Of a stretch of DNA of 40,445 bases, positions 8,701-18,109 are shown in pieces. Source of the stretch: Mesostigma viride (taxonomy: Eukaryota; Streptophyta; Mesostigmatophyceae; Mesostigmatales; Mesostigmataceae); contig RPFO01002085.1 in NCBI GenBank assembly GCA_009746045.1, positions 1 to 40,445 on the forward strand, written 5' to 3'. How positions within the stretch are numbered: the first letter of the stretch is position 1; each line of letters starts with the position of its first letter. Made by a program: the position numbers and the translations under genes. The notes under the pieces are model-generated. The model was given only the letters and a program-made list of their open reading frames with translations. It did no database searches and had not been told where the DNA came from.

Positions 8701-8867
8701 TGAAACAGTGTTCCTATTGCCTGAAGTTCGATCACCCGGACACATCGGGGGTGCACTCCCGTGACAGCTGGTTCTGCTCCTTCCCCTGTCTGTACTCCTT
8801 CAAGCACGGAGCGGCCGTGTACCAGAAGAAGCCGGTTAACACTTCTTCTTTGGTTCCGTCTTCTTAG
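8701..8867 (+). CDS. Small zinc-finger protein (CxxC...FCSFPC)
   Basis: A 54-residue product from ATG 8701 (MKQCSYCLKFDHP). Ligands C-S-Y-C and W-F-C-S-F-P-C give a CxxC-x(n)-CxxxC treble-clef-like finger, similar in style to MYM/FLZ or TRASH fingers. GCTATACTGTTTAAGC precedes it. The 3' end overlaps the convergent gene by about 30 bp. Likely a protein- or nucleic-acid-binding adaptor; function not known. Confidence 0.5.
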
Positions 8868-9447
8868 CCTTCTTGGTCTTCTTAGCCTTCCTCTTCTTGA
8901 CCGCTCTCGGCTTACAGCCCGCGGCCGGGTCCTTTTTCGGTTTGATGTACTGCACGCACGGTTTGTCGTCGTTCTTCTTCTTGAGCTCTTTATAGATCTC
9001 GTTCTTCTCCTTCCTCTTGGCCTTCTTCTCCTTATCTGACCGGGGCACAAGAGAGCTCGCGGGCTGCTTTTTCACCAAAGCCGCCCATACTTTCCGCTTC
9101 TTTTCAGCCAACGTCAAACAGCTGTCGAACTTCATCTTTGGCATCAAGGCCTCCGTCTCCTTGCGCGCTCGCTCCATCGCGTCCTGGAGACTGAACATGC
9201 GCTCACATTTTAGACAGTCGTCGTAATGAGTCTCCATCTCGTGCTGGCGATAGATGGAGCCGACGAGTTCCGTCCAGGACTTCACGTTCTCTTCATGGTC
9301 CTCTCCGTTCTTCTGTCGCACCTTGGCAACGATGTCTCCTCCGCCGTTCTTCTCCAGGTCTGTCTTAACGAGCCCCCCGACCGTCTGGTCCGCGCTCCCG
9401 TTGAACACCTGGCGTCGACTTCCAATGACCGGTTCCTTGACTGGCAT
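8836..9447 (-). CDS. NCLDV-conserved GSxxQVFxG motif protein with Lys-rich tail
   Basis: 203 residues from ATG 9447. The N-terminus GSRRQVFNGSADQTVGGL, continuing to KTDLEKN and GDIV, matches a motif I know from many NCLDV proteins (GS-x2-QV-[FW]-x-G ... T-x-GGL-x(2)-DL-x2-N-x(3)-G-x-IV), where it appears at the start of small basic proteins. The central part holds a C-x2-C pair (DDCLKCERMF). The last 70 residues are almost all Lys/Arg-rich, ending KKAKKTEPKKKC. Probably a DNA-associated virion protein. The promoter-like AAAATATTAT lies at 9471-9480. Confidence 0.6.
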   Translation of the reverse strand: MPVKEPVIGSRRQVFNGSADQTVGGLVKTDLEKNGGGDIVAKVRQKNGEDHEENVKSWTELVGSIYRQHEMETHYDDCLKCERMFSLQDAMERARKETEALMPKMKFDSCLTLAEKKRKVWAALVKKQPASSLVPRSDKEKKAKRKEKNEIYKELKKKNDDKPCVQYIKPKKDPAAGCKPRAVKKRKAKKTKKAKKTEPKKKC

Positions 9448-9470
9448 CTCGGCTTATACCCACTGAGCAC

Positions 9471-9480
9471 ATAATATTTT
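9471..9480 (-). promoter_or_regulatory. A/T-rich promoter-like element
   Basis: AAAATATTAT on the minus strand, 24 nt upstream of ATG 9447, overlapping the stop codon of the gene before it (9479-9481). Confidence 0.38.
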
Positions 9481-10571
9481 AAACGTACTCGATATATATG
9501 GAAGGCAGGACGGGGGGTCTGTAGGATGTATTGAGAAGGCGCCCAGCACGTTTACCGTATTCCTTCACCGTATACGTATCGTGTAATACAGAATCGAGCT
9601 TGTCCTTGACCACTCTCTTGTGTCGCATCAATACATCATGCACAACATGTTTGTCTTCCCGGCCCAACAAGTGATCCACGTCCATGTCCTGCTGGATGGC
9701 CCTGTCTCTCAATATCTGGGCAGTGTACTCCTCCGCGCGGCCAATGGCCCTCCCGGCCTTCTCGACGTCCACCTTTAGAATGGCTTCTTCTCGAACCTCG
9801 GCCGCCGCCTTCTGGATATCCTCCGGGGGGGTGATGTGTTTTATCATCACGGGCAGCGGCTTGACGACGCCGTCCACCTTCACATGGAACCAGGGGTCGT
9901 TGACCCTCCCAGCCTGCCAGTCCACGCGGACGTTGGAGTTGGGCTGAGGGACCTTCACGATCACGCCGCGTTTCTGTTCGCCTTTGTGCACAAAGTCCAC
10001 GGTCTTCCCCATCCACCCCTGGCAGTCGGACGGGCGCGGCACGCGGCACCTGGTCTTGGGGGGGGTTCTCTTGCCGGGAGAGGCGCTGACGGGTCGCTCT
10101 TACGAATGTTGACGCTGCGTGTCTTGTACTGCTCGTCTCCTTCCATGCTGCCGGGACACACGTGGTCGCGCAAACCCAACTCGAGCGCGCGCCCTTTGCG
10201 GGGCTGTACCTCGCCGTCGTCCTCGGTGTACTTTCCGTCGACGAACCGCCCCATGCACTTCAACTTGCGAACGGGGGCGCCCGTATCCGTGACAGGGGCG
10301 GGTTGGGGGTCTATCTTGCGCGGCACGACGTCCTTTTGAATGCTCCTGTACCCAGAGCACAGCATGTAGTTCTTGATGGCGTGCGGCCTGATGAGGGCGT
10401 GGAAGGCGTTAATCACGGCGATAGACAGGTTTAGTCGCGTCCTCGTGTGTTGGAACGCCTCCTTGCGAATATAGTGCTTCCCCGTGTTGAAGGCCTGTTC
10501 GATCGGGTTGTACTCGGGGCTGTACGGCGGCGTGAAAATAAGTGCCGGCCTCCGCCCATCCTCTCGCATCG
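9479..10571 (-). pseudogene. DDE transposase-like gene, 3' part (cut off by retrotransposon)
   Basis: The downstream half of the gene whose 5' half is at 24612-27113. Immediately after the insertion point comes RPALIFTPPYSPEYNPIEQAF, the hallmark of the third catalytic residue (Glu) of IS630/Tc1-mariner DDE transposases. Then HTRTRLNLSIAVINAF, a normal transposase C-terminal helix. The frame continues well past the usual end into a region with GKTVDFVHKGEQKRGVIVKVP and VRVDWQAGRVNDPWF, beta-rich and Tudor/SH3-like, then a coiled-coil stretch. An 8-base G run at 10058-10065 breaks the frame; one more base joins it to the stop at 9479. An ATG within (about 10250) could start a separate gene, so the fusion is likely but not certain. 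Confidence 0.75.
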
Positions 10572-10576
10572 ACAAC
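10572..10576. repeat. Target site duplication of the LTR element, left copy (acaac)
   Basis: acaac directly outside the left LTR; the same five bases lie directly outside the right LTR at 24612-24616. Five bp is the usual duplication size for Ty1/copia integrases. Confidence 0.85.
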
Positions 10577-11031
10577 AGTTGGATGGAGACTAGGGACGAC
10601 GAACAACTGCGAAAGCTGAGAGCGAATGATGATTGTATTACAATAATACAATGAGAGAGCGATGAAAGCTGAGGGCTCAGAATGGAACTGGGCAGACTCG
10701 GGTGCTGTGGCACTCCCCAGTGCTACGCCTATATGCCTATGGCGGTGCTACCTGCAGCACACGACCAGTGGACAAGTGTACACCGCAATGCCATGCGACC
10801 ACGTCACTAGCAACCAGCTAAGACTCGGCCCGTCAGGCCCGGCTACACCGGACCTGGCGGGTCGAGCTAGCACCTAGGAACAGTCTGGCACTAACCGCAC
10901 ATCGGTCCACATGACACCTCAGTACCGTACACCCTGCCGTACTGTACTGAGGTGTCCCGCTCAGCCGCGGTAGGCAATACGCGGCGCGCAGGCCGGAAAT
11001 CCGTGTGTCAGCCTAAGCATCTCATCTAACT
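10577..11031 (-). repeat. Left LTR (3' LTR of the element)
   Basis: 455 bp, begins AGTTGGATG and ends CATCTAACT, so its ends form a short imperfect inverted repeat (AGTT/AACT) instead of the usual TG/CA. By eye it is identical to 24157-24611. It contains a strong hairpin at 10913-10956. The 71-codon open frame found in both LTRs has no protein-like features. Confidence 0.9.
10913..10956. repeat. Perfect-minus-one 18-bp hairpin within the LTR
   Basis: GACACCTCAGTACCGTAC pairs with GTACTGTACTGAGGTGTC across an 8-nt loop, one mismatch. The identical structure is in the other LTR at 24493-24536. It could be a terminator/polyadenylation or R-region RNA structure; no function shown. Confidence 0.7.
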
Positions 11032-11050
11032 CCCATTATGTTTTCCTTTC
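11032..11050 (-). other. Polypurine tract
   Basis: Minus strand reads GAAAGGAAAACATAATGGG directly before the 3' LTR; mostly purine, position as expected for plus-strand priming. Confidence 0.5.
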
Positions 11051-12089
11051 AGGTTGAAGGCTAGCGACTTCAAGCCTGACCCTGCCCAGCTAGGAGACTG
11101 ACTCCAAGCTGACTGAGGTGCTGAGCAACTGACACCCATACTGCAACATCTGGACTGAAAAAGATGGGCCCCAGAACTCGTGCAATACTTGTGATGGCAT
11201 CACGTTTAGCTCAACATGCCCGGGGAGTTCCTCCTCCTCGCGAGCTCACAAGGGAGATAGCTATGCCTGTCTGCCTATCCAGGGAGTGCACCACCAGCCA
11301 AGAAAGCCAATGTAAAAATGCCAAGGTAACCGTTTAAGAGGTTCCATGTTGTTCCATCATCATCGCCCACTCAGAGAAAGAATACCCAGCCAGGCTGGGT
11401 CAACTGAGCTCAGGTTACCTGCAACCTGAGGAGTGACAGGTTTATTGCACCCTGCACTGTCCATGTTGTACCTGCACAACATGTGAGGACCAGCCACCCC
11501 TGCCCTGCACAGAGGGGGCTGAAGTCCGAGTGACAGGTGACAGGACTATGACATCCTGGACCTGGCCACATTGCACCTGCACAACGTGGGAGACCAGCCA
11601 CCCCTGCCCTGCACATGGGGGACTGAAGTCCTGGTGACAGGTGACAGGAATATTTCATCCTGCACCTGTGCTGAGCACGTTGTACTAGACAACATGACAG
11701 CACCCATGCCTATACTGCCACTGAACAGTAAGGCCAGGTGGCCCAGGATATCCACAGTGAACTGGGGTCCTGGGTAACCACCTGTCAAGGGAGCTTTGAC
11801 CCTCCACTTGAATGGGGGCACCTGAGCCACTGAGCTCAAGGCCATTCCACCAAGGCATACGCCCTAGGGAATAAAGGTGTGAGATACATCCCATGCCCAC
11901 CTATGAAGGTGTGCATAACGAAATTCCATGGTGTTGAGAAAATCAAAACAGATTTTATTGGGCATAGGGCACGCAGATGTATGAAAAACAGACTCCAACC
12001 AACCCCCATGGCTGGAAGCCACAACCTACCCCTTGGACCTGCCCAAGGGGTACTGGGTGACCTAGGCGGCCCTGGTGAACAGGACCCTG
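11032..12089 (-). other. Retrotransposon 3' untranslated region with imperfect tandem repeat
   Basis: About 1.06 kb between the RNase H stop (12090) and the 3' LTR. No convincing coding frame. It contains two diverged copies of a unit of roughly 100 bp (about 11470-11570 and 11574-11668), sharing CCAGCCACCCCTGCCCTGCA and a GACAGGTGACAGG segment. Nothing else is recognised in it. Confidence 0.55.
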
Positions 12090-14681
12090 CTAGGCGTCCC
12101 CCCTATGGGGCAGGGTTGCCTGCTTGCCATAGGGGTTCATCAAGTGGTACAACAGCTGATATTGTTCAGCTGCCTGCTGAGGCACTTTAGTGAGTGCATC
12201 AGCAGCGTTGTGTTTGTCCTCCACGTGACGGGTGGACTCCCAGTAGGTGGACTCCTGTTTCAGGACCACCCAGTCAAGATCAGTGTGGACAGCATAGGGG
12301 TTAGCAAGGAAACTGAGGACTGACTGACTGTCAGTGAGCAAGTGTGCCACCACCCCAGCATTGCTGCCTGCTTGCATCTGCAACCAAACCAGCACATGAT
12401 TCAAGTACCTGGCATGAAGCACTGCTGACACCACTGCCCTGCACTCAGCAGCATTGCTGCTGACAGCCTTGCGTCTATGCAACCGGCTGTACCATGAAAT
12501 GAGAGACAAGGGTGCATCATCATTCTGCACAAAATACAAGCCTGACTCCCTTGCCTGCAACTTGGTAATCTGCCTGGACTCCATGGAACTATCCATCATA
12601 GCTTGGATGTGAATGGTTTTGTGGAGATCCAAGGAGTGCAAGATAAGGGGAGGGCCCTCCTGGAGAGTTTTGGTGATGGCTTTGTGACCTACTTGCATCA
12701 AGACATCATCATCAACTCTGCTAACCACAGCCAGGTGAGGTGCACACGTTGAGCACAACCACCCCAGCTTGCCTCTAATGGTAGGACAGGCTCCAGGTTT
12801 AATTTTTGTTTGCAAAACCTCCAAGCAGCTGTGCATGTAGTCATTGGGAGAGTAGAGTGCACACACCCACTGGTTTTGATGCTGCTGGAGTTGTAACATT
12901 GTGCCACAAAATTTTATGGCAGTGGTGCCCAGCTCTACTTGCTTGCCAATCTCAAAATGCTGTGACACTTGTTGAATAAAATCATCCACAGCACGCCTTG
13001 GCCCAGCAATCAGCTGATCATCCCCATGCCACACAAAGGTGAGAATGCCATGAGGGTGTGGGACCACAAAGAAGCAAGGGTCTATGTCATCATATCTAGC
13101 CCCTAACTTTTCAAACACAGCCTGAGCTGACATCCTGAAAATGCGAGGAGCTGATTGCAGCCCTTCAAGACCTATGTTAGCTTTCAGGTACTGCTGAGGT
13201 ATGTGTTTTGCCCAAACTCTGGGAGTGGAGACTACGTACACCTGACCATGCCACACTTGTTGTGCTATTTCAGGTGAGCCGTTCAGGAAAGCCCTTTTAA
13301 TGTCTGTAGCCTTACAGATATAGTCATCCCCATCATTGAGATGACCCACAAAGACAGACAGCAAGATTTTTAGGGATGTTTGCTGAATGCCTGGCGTGTA
13401 CAACTCTGCCTCTGTCAGATCAGTGGTGCCCTTGAACTCTGTCACACAAGGTCTAGCATGAAAGATGACTGACCCATCTGCTGCTGGCTTATGTTTACAC
13501 ACAAACTTCAGGCGCAAGTGCTTGCACCCTGCAGGCTTTTTGTCAATAGGTGTGACAGGGGGAGTATGAGAAGGACTAAGAGGATCTGGCACTACCCATT
13601 CTTCCCTGGCCTTGTTAAAGGCCTCCACCCATTTTAGGAATCCTATGTGTGTGCGACAGTCTTGCTCTATCTGTTCATAAGAGAGAGGAGACATTTTAGC
13701 CACATCATGCTTGCCCAATCCAAATGAGTTGGGATGAAGTTTTTGGTTGTGAACCAGGTCTGCCACACCGGGTTCTTGCCCTGGGGCATACTTGGGTGTA
13801 GCAAATTTTACAGAAGCAATGTTGGTGTTAAGAAGTTTTTCAAGAGAAATTTTGAAATGATTCAGATCAACACCACCCATGTCCTGGATGGATAGTCTAT
13901 CACTGGATATGAGGACACCAGGGTAACAGAGAAAAGGATCCCCCAATAAAGCATTCCCTTTATAACCTTCCAAGACCTGAAAAGGAGTGGGGATACCAAG
14001 TATAGTCAACATGACCTGACCTAATACCTTGAGGGATGATTGCCCTGAGAAATCAGCCACATGGTGCCAGGGTGAAGGTTCCAAAGGCAAATGGGGCACA
14101 GCCAGGGCACTGATAATGCTGACCTGGGCTTGTGTGTCCACTGCAACCATAAATGGGCTATTGTCATTCTGCCCAACCTTCCCCACCTTAGCTGAGCCTG
14201 CAGCAGTTTGAGCTTTGGCTCTATGAGCTGCTTGTAAAATGCGAACAGCGTCTGCTAGGCTGCGTTTGGAAGGTGCAGCTAGTGGCTGAGCTATGTTCAC
14301 ACTTGTAGAAGTGATAGGTTGCTGATCACCTGTTTTGCCAATGTGACCCTCTGCTGCAGGGGGCCAATCCTGCAGTGACTGCCTGCAATCATCAAGGGTG
14401 ACCTGGGTGTCACAGTGGGTGTGGCTCTCACACTCACCAGTGGGTGTTCCAAACAACCACTCACTGGGCAACGCTGGGATGCCAGGCAACTGTACAGGGC
14501 TGTCGGCCAACAGCTCTTCCTCCTCTGCCACGTCTGACACAGTTGGAAAATACAATTTCATCCTGTGAGGTGAACACCTGTGAATTTTTCCCGTGTCATT
14601 GTGTTTAACTAACACTGTCCTGCCAGTGGTGTTAAACTTTAGGATGGTGGCTGGCCCATGCCAGGTACCCACCTTGCCTAG
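12090..14681 (-). CDS. Retrotransposon pol, 3' part: integrase tail, protease-like domain, reverse transcriptase, RNase H
   Basis: 860 residues numbered from the first Met at 14672. Residues 1-42 (GTWHGPATILKF ... SPHRMKLYFP) are the C-terminal domain of the integrase, separated from its core by the 5.5 kb insertion. Residues 175-250 look like a retropepsin: VDTQAQVSIIS (active-site D179; the usual DTGA/DSGA Gly is Gln here) and ALLGDPFL. Reverse transcriptase: ATDIKRAFLNG (D457), LEGLQSAPRIF, and WHGDDQLIAG (catalytic pair D551-D552), where copia elements normally have YVDD. RNase H acidic residues: D694, E743 in SSNAAECRA, D781 in LLTDSQS. The domain order integrase-protease-RT-RNase H differs from the standard copia order (protease-integrase-RT-RNase H). 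The stop is at 12090. Confidence 0.88.
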   Translation of the reverse strand, partial: LGKVGTWHGPATILKFNTTGRTVLVKHNDTGKIHRCSPHRMKLYFPTVSDVAEEEELLADSPVQLPGIPALPSEWLFGTPTGECESHTHCDTQVTLDDCRQSLQDWPPAAEGHIGKTGDQQPITSTSVNIAQPLAAPSKRSLADAVRILQAAHRAKAQTAAGSAKVGKVGQNDNSPFMVAVDTQAQVSIISALAVPHLPLEPSPWHHVADFSGQSSLKVLGQVMLTILGIPTPFQVLEGYKGNALLGDPFLCYPGVLISSDRLSIQDMGGVDLNHFKISLEKLLNTNIASVKFATPKYAPGQEPGVADLVHNQKLHPNSFGLGKHDVAKMSPLSYEQIEQDCRTHIGFLKWVEAFNKAREEWVVPDPLSPSHTPPVTPIDKKPAGCKHLRLKFVCKHKPAADGSVIFHARPCVTEFKGTTDLTEAELYTPGIQQTSLKILLSVFVGHLNDGDDYICKATDIKRAFLNGSPEIAQQVWHGQVYVVSTPRVWAKHIPQQYLKANIGLEGLQSAPRIFRMSAQAVFEKLGARYDDIDPCFFVVPHPHGILTFVWHGDDQLIAGPRRAVDDFIQQVSQHFEIGKQVELGTTAIKFCGTMLQLQQHQNQWVCALYSPNDYMHSCLEVLQTKIKPGACPTIRGKLGWLCSTCAPHLAVVSRVDDDVLMQVGHKAITKTLQEGPPLILHSLDLHKTIHIQAMMDSSMESRQITKLQARESGLYFVQNDDAPLSLISWYSRLHRRKAVSSNAAECRAVVSAVLHARYLNHVLVWLQMQAGSNAGVVAHLLTDSQSVLSFLANPYAVHTDLDWVVLKQESTYWESTRHVEDKHNAADALTKVPQQAAEQYQLLYHLMNPYGKQATLPHRGDA
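14677..14681. repeat. Target duplication of the foldback-like element, left copy (cctag)
   Basis: cctag at 14677-14681 and again at 20221-20225, flanking the element. The exact boundary is ambiguous by a base or two (CTA or CCTAG), but removing the element plus one copy joins the integrase core to its tail in frame, reading SGLGKVGTWHG. Confidence 0.7.
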
Positions 14682-14716
14682 AGGGGATTCATAAGTGTTT
14701 GCTCAATTTCATAAAT
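14682..14716. repeat. Left terminal inverted repeat of the foldback-like element
   Basis: AGGGGATTCATAAGTGTTTG onwards; inverted copy at 20186-20220 with three mismatches in about 35 bp. Confidence 0.75.
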
Positions 14717-14786
14717 TTTACTCAATTTTTCCACATGTGATTAAATCCTTATATTTGTCAATAAAGCAGGGGTCATCCAGCCTTCA

Positions 14787-16035
14787 GACCATGAAAATAG
14801 ACCACCCACAAAAATTGGGCTCATTCTGAGCTCAAATGGTGACATGTGACAGCATACATGTGCAGTTTTTCGTCATTTTCCCCCTTTTCTTACATGAAAC
14901 AAATATGAATAGTGAACAAATGAACTCATATCAGGCTGGATTCTTGCAGGCAGCATCTAGACCATGAAAATAGACCACCCACAAAAATTGGGCTCATTCT
15001 GAGCTCAAATGGTGACATTTGACCGCATACATGTGCAGTTTTTCGTCATTTTCCCCCTTTTCTTACATGAAACAAATATGAATAGTGAACAAATGAACTC
15101 ATATCAGGCTGGGTTCTTGCAGGCAGCATCTAGACCATGAAAATAGACCACCCACAAAAATTGGGCTCATTCTGAGCTCAAATGGTGACATGTGACAGCA
15201 TACATGTGCAGTTTTTCGTCATTTTCCCCCTTTTCTTACATGAAACAAATATGAACAGTGAACAAATGAACTCATATCAGGCTGGGTTCTTGCAGGCAGC
15301 ATCTAGACCATGAAAATAGACCACCCACAAAAATTGGGCTCATTCTGAGCTCAAATGGTGACATTTGACCGCATACATGTGCAGTTTTTCGTCATTTTCC
15401 CCCTTTTCTTACATGAAACAAATATGAATAGTGAACAAATGAACTCATATCAGGCTGGATTCTTGCAGGCAGCATCTAGACCATGAAAATAGACCACCCA
15501 CAAAAATTGGGCTCATTCTGAGCTCAAATGGTGACATGTGACAGCATACATGTGCAGTTTTTCGTCATTTTCCCCCTTTTCTTACATGAAACAAATATGA
15601 ACAGTGAACAAATGAACTCATATCAGGCTGGGTTCTTGCAGGCAGCATCTAGACCATGAAAATAGACCACCCACAAAAATTGGGCTCATTCTGAGCTCAA
15701 ATGGTGACATGTGACAGCATACATGTGCAGTTTTTCGTCATTTTCCCCCTTTTCTTACATGAAACAAATATGAACAGTGAACAAATGAACTCATTTCAGG
15801 CTGGATTCTTGCAGGCAGCATCTAGACCATAAAAATAGACCACCCACAAAAATTGGGCTCATTCTGAGCTCAAATGGTGACACGTGACAGCATACATGTG
15901 CAGTTTTTCGTCATTTTCTCGGTTATCTTGGTTATGAAACAAATATGAATATTGAACAAATGAACTCAGATCAGGCTGGAAACTTGTAAGCAGCATGTAG
16001 ACCATCAAAATAGACTGTTTACAGCTCAAAAGGTG
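14787..16035. repeat. Left satellite arm: 173-bp tandem repeat, about 7 units
   Basis: GACCATGAAAATAGACC recurs at 14787, 14960, 15133, 15306, 15479, 15652 and 15825, exactly 173 bp apart, then in a decayed copy at 16000. Units alternate between a TGTGACAGC and a TTTGACCGC variant (units 1/3/5 against 2/4), so there is a partial two-unit higher-order period, suggesting expansion by dimers. Not coding. Confidence 0.92.
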
Positions 16036-16180
16036 ACAAATGAAAGGAAAACAATGCAGTTTGATGCCATTGCCACTGTTCTCTTGAATAAAACATTTTT
16101 GTGCGACCAAATGAAATTCATGGGCATTCATTGACAATCCTCGAGGTTCGTGCAGTCTGAATTTCGTACAACGGTAGTAT

Positions 16181-17160
16181 GAAGTTCAGACTGGACGGGC
16201 AGTCTCGGGTCTTCGATGAATGAATTCCAGTGAATGCAAGATGAATTGCCGAGACCGACCTGTTAGCAAGGAAATTCGTCCTTTTCGTATGTTCAGACTG
16301 GACGGGCAGTCTCGGGGCTTCGATGAGTGAATTCCAGTGAATGCAAGATGAATTGCCGAGACCGACCTGTTAGCAAGGAAATTCAAGTCCTTTTCGTATG
16401 TTCAGACTGGACGGGCAGTCTCGGGGCTTCGATGAGTGAATTCCAGTGAATGCAAGATGAATTGCCGAGACCGACCTGTTAGCAAGGAAATTCAAGTCCT
16501 TTTCGTATGTTCAGACTGGACGGGCAGTCTCGGGGCTTCGATGAGTGAATTCCAGTGAATGCAAGATGAATTGCCGAGACCGACCTGTTAGCAAGGAAAT
16601 TCAAGTCCTTTTCGTATGTTCAGACTGGACGGGCAGTCTCGGGGCTTCGATGAGTGAATTCCAGTGAATGCAAGATGAATTGCCGAGACCGACCTGTTAG
16701 CAAGGAAATTCAAGTCCTTTTCGTATGTTCAGACTGGACGGGCAGTCTCGGGGCTTCGATGAGTGAATTCCAGTGAATGCAAGATGAATTGCCGAGACCG
16801 ACCTGTTAGCAAGGAAATTCAAGTCCTTTTCGTATGTTCAGACTGGACGGGCAGTCTCGGGGCTTCGATGAGTGAATTCCAGTGAATGCAAGATGAATTG
16901 CCGAGACCGACCTGTTAGCAAGGAAATTCAAGTCCTTTTCGTATGTTCAGACTGGACGGGCAGTCTCGGGGCTTCGATGAGTGAATTCCAGTGAATGCAA
17001 GATGAATTGCCGAGACCGACCTGTTAGCAAGGAAATTCAAGTCCTTTTCGTATGTTCAGACTGGACGGGCAGTCTCGGGGCTTCGATGAATGAATTCCAG
17101 TGAATGCAAGATGAATTGCCGAGACCGACCTGTTAGCAAGGAAATTCAAGTCCTTTTCGT
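16181..17160. repeat. Central 109-bp satellite, 9 units
   Basis: CAGACTGGACGGGCAGTCTC recurs at 16187, 16294, 16403, 16512 and on at 109-bp steps to about 17057. Units are nearly identical; the first has a 107-bp spacing. Each unit contains GCAGTCTCGG and, further on, CCGAGAC, which can pair within the unit. Near-identity implies recent expansion or homogenisation. Confidence 0.9.
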
Positions 17161-17218
17161 ATGTGCGCGAAACATGAGGGGTGGGAAAACGGAATAAGCA
17201 CAGAAAACGGAATCAGCG

Positions 17219-17509
17219 ATGGCGGAGAAGACGGCGATGGCACTTTTCAAATCGCATGTCATGGACGTGCACGAGCCGGAATGGTTGGTGGGGACCCCGG
17301 TATGCAAGATATTTTCAGGCCCAAACTCAGGGGAGAAGCGGTATCATGCCCATGTGACGGCGTTTAATAAGGAGCACAACATGGTCCATGTGCTCTACAC
17401 AGACGGGGACGATGAAATAGTAGGGTTAGATGAGGTGCGAGCTGCGCTTTGCGCATGCCCAGGTGTAGAGTTACCCAATCTGCCACCCGACTCGACTGCG
17501 CGAGGTTAG
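17219..17509 (+). CDS. Small Tudor-like protein inside the foldback element
   Basis: 96 residues from ATG 17219 (MAEKTAMALFKSH). The core VGTPVCKIFSGP ... KRYHAHVTAFNKEHNMVHVLYTDGDDEIVGLDEVRAAL has the strand pattern of a Tudor/PWWP-like five-stranded barrel, including the typical Y-x-DGD-x-E turn. It directly follows the 109-bp array and is the only plausible gene in the 5.5 kb element. It could be a captured host gene fragment or a remnant of an element-encoded protein. Tudor-type assignment is by pattern; expression unknown. Confidence 0.45.
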   Translation: MAEKTAMALFKSHVMDVHEPEWLVGTPVCKIFSGPNSGEKRYHAHVTAFNKEHNMVHVLYTDGDDEIVGLDEVRAALCACPGVELPNLPPDSTARG

Positions 17510-17904
17510 GCGGAGATAGTAGAGTGCGTTCGGATCGAAGCAGGTCGCACACCGGGGCACGGCTAGCAAGCAAGCGAAGGCGACCCCGCGCCACAAGCGC
17601 CGCCCTCCCCACATAATTGATGACTCAGACTCAGACTAGCCTTATTGATGTGAGTTTAAATTTTTCAGTTTTAGATCCCAGCGTGCAACATACAGGGATG
17701 AAAAGCACTTTAACATGTATTATTGTGCTCTGCGACTCCCCAATAGGAGCGCGTGTTTTATCAATGAATTATTTAATTAATAATTTTTTCAGTTGGAAAT
17801 GACGTCAAAACTGGGCTGAGTTTAAATGTTACTTATATATATATACTGTCCTGAGCCAGTAGACATCGCGCCTTACGCGGATCCGCGCTTTTTACGTTTC
17901 AGTT
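17510..17904. other. Unique spacer in the foldback element
   Basis: No convincing gene. A/T-rich around 17640-17850 (TTATTTAATTAATAATTTTT). Nothing further recognised. Confidence 0.4.
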
Positions 17905-18102
17905 CAGACAACTGGTCTCAGACATGCACGGGGCTCGGCGTGCCATGCTTCCACGTTTGTTGTCTCTTTTCAGACAACTGGTCTCAGACATGCACGGGGC
18001 TCGGCGTGCCATGCTGCCACGTTTGTTGTCTCTTTTCAGACAACTGGTCTCAGACATGCACGGGGCTCAGCGTGCCAATGCTTCAGTCCACGTTTGTTGT
18101 CT
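17905..18102 (+). repeat. Three tandem 66-bp repeats
   Basis: CAGACAACTGGTCTCAGACA starts at 17905, 17971 and 18037, giving a 66-bp unit that ends GTTTGTTGTCTCTTTT. The period is a multiple of three, so a frame reads through all three copies, but the product is not protein-like and is probably chance. Confidence 0.85.
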
Positions 18103-18109
18103 CTTTTCA

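Noticed and set aside
9961-10713. A 250-codon frame starting within the left LTR
   Set aside because: Its first 46 codons are LTR sequence fused by the insertion to the transposase 3' part; not an original gene start.
10662-10877. 71-codon open frame in each LTR
   Set aside because: Present identically in both LTRs (also 24242-24457) but composition and lack of any domain suggest chance.
14787-16137. Coding frames within the satellite arms
   Set aside because: Short, repetitive, no start context or domains; satellite sequence.
16181-17160. CRISPR-like array
   Set aside because: The 109-bp units are contiguous with no unique spacers; it is a tandem satellite.
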